This document shows positions 59,903 through 64,000 of a stretch of 64,000 bases of DNA, piece after piece. The notes below the pieces were generated by a model, which worked only from the letters and a program-made list of their open reading frames with translations, ran no database searches and was not told the DNA's origin. The stretch covers positions 1,054,001 to 1,118,000 of the forward strand of contig CAWFWE010000004.1 of assembly GCA_963819475.1 (NCBI GenBank), given 5' to 3'. The stretch's first letter is position 1, and each line of letters begins with the position of its first letter. A program made the position numbers and the translations under genes. Origin of the DNA: DASUAS01 sp963819475. Its GTDB lineage: Bacteria > Actinomycetota > Acidimicrobiia > IMCC26256 > DASPTH01.

Positions 59903-60469
59903 GTGGACGGCGACGTCGACACGATCGAGGGTTGCGCGGTGCGGCTCCGCCCCGCCGTGCGCGACGACATCCAAAGCCTGGCGCGCATCCGCGCGACACC
60001 GGAGGTGTACGCGTACTGGCGCGGCGGCGACGACCTCGTCGCCGCGGTTGAGGAGGACCTCGCCGAGCCGGGCATGACCGGCTACGCGATCGAGCTCGAC
60101 GGTGCGGTCATCGGCTGGATCCAGTGGCAGGCGGAGGAAGAGCCTGACTACCGCCACGCGTCGATCGACATCTACCTCGACCCGGCGCACCAGGGGCGCG
60201 GGCTCGGCAGCGACGCGGTGCGCACACTGGCCCATCACCTCTTCACCATCCACGGGCACCACCGCATCGAGATCGATCCTGCCGCCGACAACGATGCCGC
60301 CATCCGCGCCTATTCGAAGGTGGGGTTCCGGCCGGTCGGGATCACGCGCCGCTCGGAGCGGGGGCCCGACGGCACGTGGCACGACGGGCTGCTCATGGAC
60401 CTGCTCGTCGAGGACCTGGTCGCCGACCCTCCGGACGAGGAAGCACGCGTGTCACCCCACTCGGTGTGA
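59903..60469 (+). CDS. GNAT acetyltransferase, AAC(6')-like
   Basis: A 188-residue GCN5-related N-acetyltransferase. The acetyl-CoA loop is DIYLDPAHQGRGLGSDAVR (Q/RxxGxG/A), preceded by AVIGWIQWQAEEEPDYRHAS, and followed by IEIDPAADNDAAIRAYSKVG and the C-terminal RGPDGTWHDGLLMDLL. This order resembles aminoglycoside 6'-N-acetyltransferases and related ribosomal or small-molecule acetylases; similarity does not prove drug resistance. The GTG start is six bases after TACCCT, so it is probably leaderless. An MFS exporter follows 16 bases downstream, which together could form a small export or detoxification unit. Confidence 0.88.
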   Translation: MDGDVDTIEGCAVRLRPAVRDDIQSLARIRATPEVYAYWRGGDDLVAAVEEDLAEPGMTGYAIELDGAVIGWIQWQAEEEPDYRHASIDIYLDPAHQGRGLGSDAVRTLAHHLFTIHGHHRIEIDPAADNDAAIRAYSKVGFRPVGITRRSERGPDGTWHDGLLMDLLVEDLVADPPDEEARVSPHSV

Positions 60470-60485
60470 CAAGCTAAACCCGGTC

Positions 60486-61922
60486 ATGGCCGGTGATCAG
60501 CCCCCGACCGACTCCGAGCACATCGACCGCAACACGTGGCTCGCGCTCGTCGCGATGGCCTTGGGCGTGTTCGTCATCGCCAACGACTTCACCGCGCTGA
60601 GCGTGGCCATCCCCGAGATCGAGCGCGACCTGTCGACGTCCCTCACCAAGGCGCAATGGGTCATCAACGGGTACGCGCTGGTGTTCGGCGTGCTCATCGT
60701 CACCGGCGGCCGCCTGGCCGACTTGTTCGGGCGCAAGCGCATGTTCATGCTCGGCGCCGCGATCTTCGCCGGGTTCTCGCTGCTCGCGGGGTTGGTGCCC
60801 GGCGTGGGCCTCCTCATCGCGGCGCGCATGTTGATGGCCGTCGGCGGCGCGCTCATGTGGCCGGCGATCCTGGGCATGACCTACGCGCTCCTCCCGGATT
60901 CGAAGGCCGGGCTCGCCGGTGGGCTCATCCTGGGCGTGGCCGGGCTCGGGAACGCGGTCGGGCCGATGCTCGGCGGGTTCCTCACCGACGAGTTCAGCTG
61001 GCGGTGGGTGTTCTTCGTGAACCTGCCGATCACCGCGTTCGCGATGTTCGTCACCGCCCGGCGGGTCCCCGAGACGAAGGAGGCGTCGGCGGAGCGGCAC
61101 ATCGACTACGGCGGGATCGCGCTCGTCTCGATCGGCATCGTGCTCCTGCTGATCGGTCTCGACGAGGGGACCACCGAGGGCTTCGGTGACCCGGTGATCG
61201 TCGCGCTGTTCGTCGTGGGCGCCGCGTTGCTGCTCGCGTTCTTCCGGTTCGAGCGCAACCAGGGCGAGGGCGCGCTCGTGCCCAGCGACGTGCTGCGCAA
61301 CCGGGTGTTCGCGGCGTCGTGCCTGGCGACGTTGCTGATGTCGGCGATCTTCTTCTCCGCGCTGCTCTATGTGCCGCAGTTCTTCGAGAAGCAGCTCGGC
61401 TACTCACCGCTCGGGGCGGGTGCGGGGCTGCTCCCGCTGATGGGGGTGTTCGCGGTCACGTCGTTCGTCGCCGGCTCGCTCTACAACCGCGTCGGCGGCC
61501 GGGTCGTCGTCGCCGCCGGCGCCGCCTGCTTGGGGATCGGCATCCTGCTGCTGTCGTTCCTCGACGCCGACACCACGTACGCCGGGCTGGTGCCGGGCAT
61601 GATCGTGCTCGGGGTGGGGGTGGGCCTCTTCTACTCCGCCATCACCACCACTGCGGTCACCGCGCTCGATCCGTCACGGTCGAGCCTGGCGGGCGGGCTC
61701 GTCTACATGTGCCAGATCGCGGGCGGCGCGGTGGGCCTCGGCCTCAACACCGCGCTCGTCACCAGCCAGTCGTCGCTCACCGACGGCATCGCGGTCGCCT
61801 TCAAGGTCGACGCGGTGTTCGCGTTCGCGGGGCTGGTCGTGGTGCTGGCGTTCATCGGTCGCCCGGCGCCGGTGGACGGTCACCCGCGCGCGCTCCGCAT
61901 GCGTCACCGCGCTCACGCCTGA
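60486..61922 (+). CDS. MFS exporter, DHA2 (EmrB/QacA) family
   Basis: A 478-residue 14-helix drug:H+ antiporter-type exporter. Family motifs include motif A GRLADLFGRKRMFMLG, motif D1-like FVIANDFTALSVAIPEIERD and motif C GVAGLGNAVGPMLGGFL. The last helices end VVVLAFIGRPAPVDG, followed by a basic tail. Substrates of this group are usually hydrophobic drugs, dyes or antibiotics; the particular one is unknown. It starts at 60486, close after the GNAT gene, and is likely co-transcribed. Confidence 0.93.
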   Translation: MAGDQPPTDSEHIDRNTWLALVAMALGVFVIANDFTALSVAIPEIERDLSTSLTKAQWVINGYALVFGVLIVTGGRLADLFGRKRMFMLGAAIFAGFSLLAGLVPGVGLLIAARMLMAVGGALMWPAILGMTYALLPDSKAGLAGGLILGVAGLGNAVGPMLGGFLTDEFSWRWVFFVNLPITAFAMFVTARRVPETKEASAERHIDYGGIALVSIGIVLLLIGLDEGTTEGFGDPVIVALFVVGAALLLAFFRFERNQGEGALVPSDVLRNRVFAASCLATLLMSAIFFSALLYVPQFFEKQLGYSPLGAGAGLLPLMGVFAVTSFVAGSLYNRVGGRVVVAAGAACLGIGILLLSFLDADTTYAGLVPGMIVLGVGVGLFYSAITTTAVTALDPSRSSLAGGLVYMCQIAGGAVGLGLNTALVTSQSSLTDGIAVAFKVDAVFAFAGLVVVLAFIGRPAPVDGHPRALRMRHRAHA

Positions 61923-62044
61923 CGGCGGCGTCGGTTCGCGGATCCGGTCGGGCGGGAAAAACTGCCAGGCTGGTGTCGATCCGGCCGGATCCCGTTCGTC
62001 GTGGGGTCGGAAGCACCCGAACGACCCATGCCGAGGAGGCACCG

Positions 62045-62392
62045 ATGCGGTACGCACTGTTGATCTGTGACGAAGAGAAGCGCCAGGCGGAGATGTCGGA
62101 GGACGAGGCCGCGGCCCAGATGGCCGCCTACATGGCCTTCGGCGAGGAGATGGGGGCGCGTGGTGTGCTCCAGGGCGGTGAGCGCCTCCAGCCGGTGACC
62201 ACCGCGACGACCGTCCGGGTCCGCGACGACGAGGTGGTCACCTCCGACGGTCCCTTCGCCGAGACCAAGGAGCAGCTCGGGGGCTTCTACCTGGTCGAGT
62301 GCAAGGACCTCGACGAGGCCATCGAGGTGGCCGCCAAGATCCCCGGCGCCCGCCACGGATCGATCGAGGTCCGCCCGATCTGGGAGATGTAG
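62045..62392 (+). CDS. YCII-related / DGPF domain protein
   Basis: A 115-residue protein of the YCII superfamily with the name-giving DGPF motif in VVTSDGPFAETKEQLGGFYL. The start MRYALLICDEEKRQAEMSED and end GSIEVRPIWEM fit the family. DGPF proteins are genetic partners of ECF42 sigma factors, one of which follows here; their biochemical role is unsettled. An AGGAGG site precedes the ATG. The last 13 bases of the gene (with its TAG stop) are part of a perfect 63-bp tandem duplication. Confidence 0.92.
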   Translation: MRYALLICDEEKRQAEMSEDEAAAQMAAYMAFGEEMGARGVLQGGERLQPVTTATTVRVRDDEVVTSDGPFAETKEQLGGFYLVECKDLDEAIEVAAKIPGARHGSIEVRPIWEM

Positions 62393-62505
62393 TGGAGCCG
62401 TGCCCGGAGGGCGGGACGGCGAAACGGAATCGACCCGTCGAGCTGGGAGATGTAGTGGAGCCGTGCCCGGAGGGCGGGACGGCGAAACGGAATCGACCCG
62501 TCGAG
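62380..62505 (+). repeat. Perfect 63-bp tandem duplication
   Basis: Two identical 63-base copies (62380-62442 and 62443-62505). The first contains the stop region of the DGPF gene (TGGGAGATGTAG) plus 50 bases of spacer. The second repeats it before the ECF42 sigma start. Because 63 is a multiple of three, no frame changes. It is either a recent slippage duplication or an assembly artefact. Confidence 0.95.
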
Positions 62506-62523
62506 CCGGAGCTGTAGTCGAAC

Positions 62524-63771
62524 GTGCCCGACGCGGTGGAGGTCGCGGTCGCCCGTGCGTTCCGGGAGGACTGGGGTCGTGTGGTCGCGACCCTGATCCG
62601 GGTCACGGGCGACTGGGACCTCGCCGAGGAGTGCGCGCAGGATGCCTTTGCCCGGGCGCTGGAACGCTGGCCCCGGGACGGCATCCCGCGCGTCCCCGGT
62701 GCCTGGCTCACCACCACCGCACGCAACCGTGCTCTCGACCGGCTCCGTCGTGAGCAGTCGGGCGCCACCAAGCTCCGGGAGGCCGCGATGCTGTCGCCAC
62801 CGACGCCGGAACCCCGGTCGAGCGACGAGAGCGGCGTCACCGACGACCGGCTCCGGCTCATCTTCACCTGCTGTCACCCGGCGCTGTCGGTCGAGGCGCA
62901 GGTCGCGCTGACCCTCCGCACGCTCGCCGGCCTCACCACCGGCGAGATCGCCCGGGCCTTCCTCGTGCCCGAGCCGACGATGGCGCAGCGGCTGGTGCGG
63001 GCGAAGCGCAAGATCCGCGATGCCGGCATCCCGTACCGGGTGCCCCCGGCGCACCTGCTGCCGGAGCGCACGAACGCGGTGCTGTCGGTGCTCTATCTGC
63101 TCTTCAACGAGGGCTACGCCGCGTCGGCGGGTGCTGACCTGCTCCGGCCCGACGTGTCGGGGGAGGCGATCCGGCTCGGCCGCACGTTGGCGGAGCTCAT
63201 GCCCGACGAGCCGGAGGTGCTGGGACTCCTCGCGCTGATGCTGCTGCAGGACGCCCGGCGCGCGACCCGGGTCGACGACGCCGGCGACCTCGTGCTGCTC
63301 GAGGACCAGGATCGCTCCCGGTGGGACCCGGCCGCGATCGGCGAGGGCCGGGAGCTGCTCGAGCAGGCCCTGCGCCGCGGCCGTCCGGGTCCGTACCAGG
63401 TGCAGGCGGCGATCGCCGCGTGCCACGCGACCGCGACGACCCCGGCCGACACCGACTGGAAGGAGATCGCGGTGCTCTACGGGGAGCTGGCGCGCATGAC
63501 CGGTTCGGCGGTGGTCGAGCTCAACCGCGCGGTGGCTGTCGCGATGGCCGATGGTCCCGCCGCCGGGCTCACGCTCGTCGACGCCCTCGACGCCGGCGCG
63601 GTGCTCGCCGACTACCCGTACCTGCACGCAACGCGGGCCGACCTGCTGCGGCGGCTCGACCGTCGCGACGAAGCCGCAGCCGCCTACGAGCGGGCAGTCG
63701 AGCTCGCCGCCACCGACGCCGAGCGGCGTTTCCTCAGCCGCCGGATCGAGGAGCTGCGCGCCTCGGCGTGA
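62524..63771 (+). CDS. ECF42-type RNA polymerase sigma factor with TPR-like C-terminus
   Basis: A 415-residue sigma factor. Region 2 is FREDWGRVVATLIRVTGDWD through LAEECAQDAFARALERWPRD; region 4 is TLRTLAGLTTGEIARAFLVP and EPTMAQRLVRAKRKIRDAGI. The long C-terminal domain has TPR-like helices (VLYLLFNEGYAASAGADLLR, DRRDEAAAAYERAVELAATD). This architecture and the upstream DGPF gene define the ECF42 group, which lacks an anti-sigma factor and is thought to be controlled by its own C-terminal domain. The GTG at 62524 lies 18 bases after the duplicated spacer, with no good ribosome site. Confidence 0.95.
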   Translation: MPDAVEVAVARAFREDWGRVVATLIRVTGDWDLAEECAQDAFARALERWPRDGIPRVPGAWLTTTARNRALDRLRREQSGATKLREAAMLSPPTPEPRSSDESGVTDDRLRLIFTCCHPALSVEAQVALTLRTLAGLTTGEIARAFLVPEPTMAQRLVRAKRKIRDAGIPYRVPPAHLLPERTNAVLSVLYLLFNEGYAASAGADLLRPDVSGEAIRLGRTLAELMPDEPEVLGLLALMLLQDARRATRVDDAGDLVLLEDQDRSRWDPAAIGEGRELLEQALRRGRPGPYQVQAAIAACHATATTPADTDWKEIAVLYGELARMTGSAVVELNRAVAVAMADGPAAGLTLVDALDAGAVLADYPYLHATRADLLRRLDRRDEAAAAYERAVELAATDAERRFLSRRIEELRASA

Positions 63772-63773
63772 GG

Positions 63774-64000
63774 TCAGTCGGGGATGCAGCCCTCCTGCGG
63801 TGCCGGCGTGGTGGTCGACGACTCGGGCGAGGTCGTGGTCGTGGTGGAGCGCTTCGCGGCGCGCTTGGCGGCACGCTTGGCGGCCTTGATCGCGGCCTCA
63901 CTCGCCGGGTGGGTCCCCGGTGGGCACGGGCTGGCCAGCTTGGGTAGGGCGCGCGGGGTCGGGATGTCGTCGGCGATCGGGCCGAGCACCGCGCGAGCGC
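63774..64000 (-). CDS. Partial hypothetical protein with Ala/Lys- and Thr-rich C-terminus
   Basis: The window cuts this minus-strand gene, leaving about 75 C-terminal codons. The visible part reads LGPIADDIPTPRALPKLASP, then a CPPGTHPASE segment, an Ala/Lys/Arg helix (AAIKAAKRAAKRAAKR) and a Thr/Ser-rich tail ending QEGCIPD with one Cys. The composition is that of a secreted or surface-exposed low-complexity tail. No family is recognisable. An internal start at 63989 is possible but the frame stays open to the window edge. It converges with the ECF42 gene, overlapping nothing. Confidence 0.55.
   Translation of the reverse strand, partial: ARAVLGPIADDIPTPRALPKLASPCPPGTHPASEAAIKAAKRAAKRAAKRSTTTTTSPESSTTTPAPQEGCIPD

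Noticed and set aside
59903..60469. Aminoglycoside resistance gene
   Set aside because: The fold resembles AAC(6') enzymes, but GNAT proteins of this type have many substrates; resistance cannot be claimed from sequence.
62380..62505. 63-bp repeat considered as attachment site or mobile-element target duplication
   Set aside because: Copies are directly adjacent with nothing between them, and no integrase, transposase or tRNA is present.

Overview
The window is high-GC, densely coded DNA with frequent GTG starts. It looks like a chromosomal segment of an actinobacterium, most plausibly an uncultured soil or water member of the Acidimicrobiia. That placement is an inference from gene content: fused Liv-type ABC transporters, many amidohydrolase_2 proteins, paired P450s, an ECF42 sigma factor with a DGPF partner, and leaderless promoters. 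I see no rRNA, tRNA, CRISPR array, insertion sequence or phage module. No stretch longer than about 300 bases lacks a gene or a gene remnant.

Layout. 1-6.5 kb (minus strand): the start of a winged-helix regulator, a frameshifted acyl-CoA ligase, an OsmC protein, an FAD monooxygenase-like protein and two translationally coupled amidohydrolase_2 proteins. 6.7-7.8 kb: a PilZ protein and an atypical SDR. 7.8-14.2 kb: a branched-chain amino acid/amide-type (HAAT) ABC importer packed into three polypeptides: a binding protein, an MFS-LivF fusion and a LivH-LivM-LivG fusion. 14.3-19.5 kb: a TetR / type-B esterase / GH3 beta-glucosidase / AraC operon. 19.5-26 kb: a receiver-flavoprotein fusion, a Rieske oxygenase, an aldehyde dehydrogenase remnant and two alpha/beta hydrolases. 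26-36 kb: two cyclic-nucleotide-binding proteins, an FtsX-like permease, a CopB-type P-ATPase behind a CsoR/RicR-like operator, a PatB-like aminotransferase, an Asp/Ala-rich protein and PPK2. 36-44.3 kb: a tyrosine phosphatase, then a likely catabolic cluster of SDR plus thioesterase, divergent from two amidohydrolases, an acetoacetate-decarboxylase-like protein and two P450s. 44.3-51.2 kb: a Bax-inhibitor-1 protein, a wrecked sigma factor, guaA behind a mini-ORF, an SDR, TetR and a ClC channel. 51.2-56.8 kb: ureidoglycolate-lyase-like, cupin, RraA-like, SRPBCC, AlkZ-like, AraC and methyltransferase genes. 56.8-64 kb: a large coiled-coil/LRV-repeat protein divergent from an XRE regulator, a GNAT, an MFS exporter, a DGPF/ECF42 pair and a partial secreted-type protein.

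Two things cut across the window. First, about seven otherwise good genes are broken by a single small indel, often in a G/C run, which points to uncorrected long-read assembly errors rather than pseudogenisation. Second, at least twelve starts have a TANNNT hexamer exactly six or seven bases upstream and usually no Shine-Dalgarno sequence, the pattern expected of leaderless transcripts. The clearest case is a 17-bp divergent gap at 38459-38475, where two opposed -10 hexamers overlap around a GGTACC palindrome.

The parts most worth following up are the MFS-LivF hybrid, the coiled-coil/LRV + XRE pair, the bidirectional leaderless promoter, the mini-ORF overlapping guaA, and the amidohydrolase/ADC/P450 cluster.
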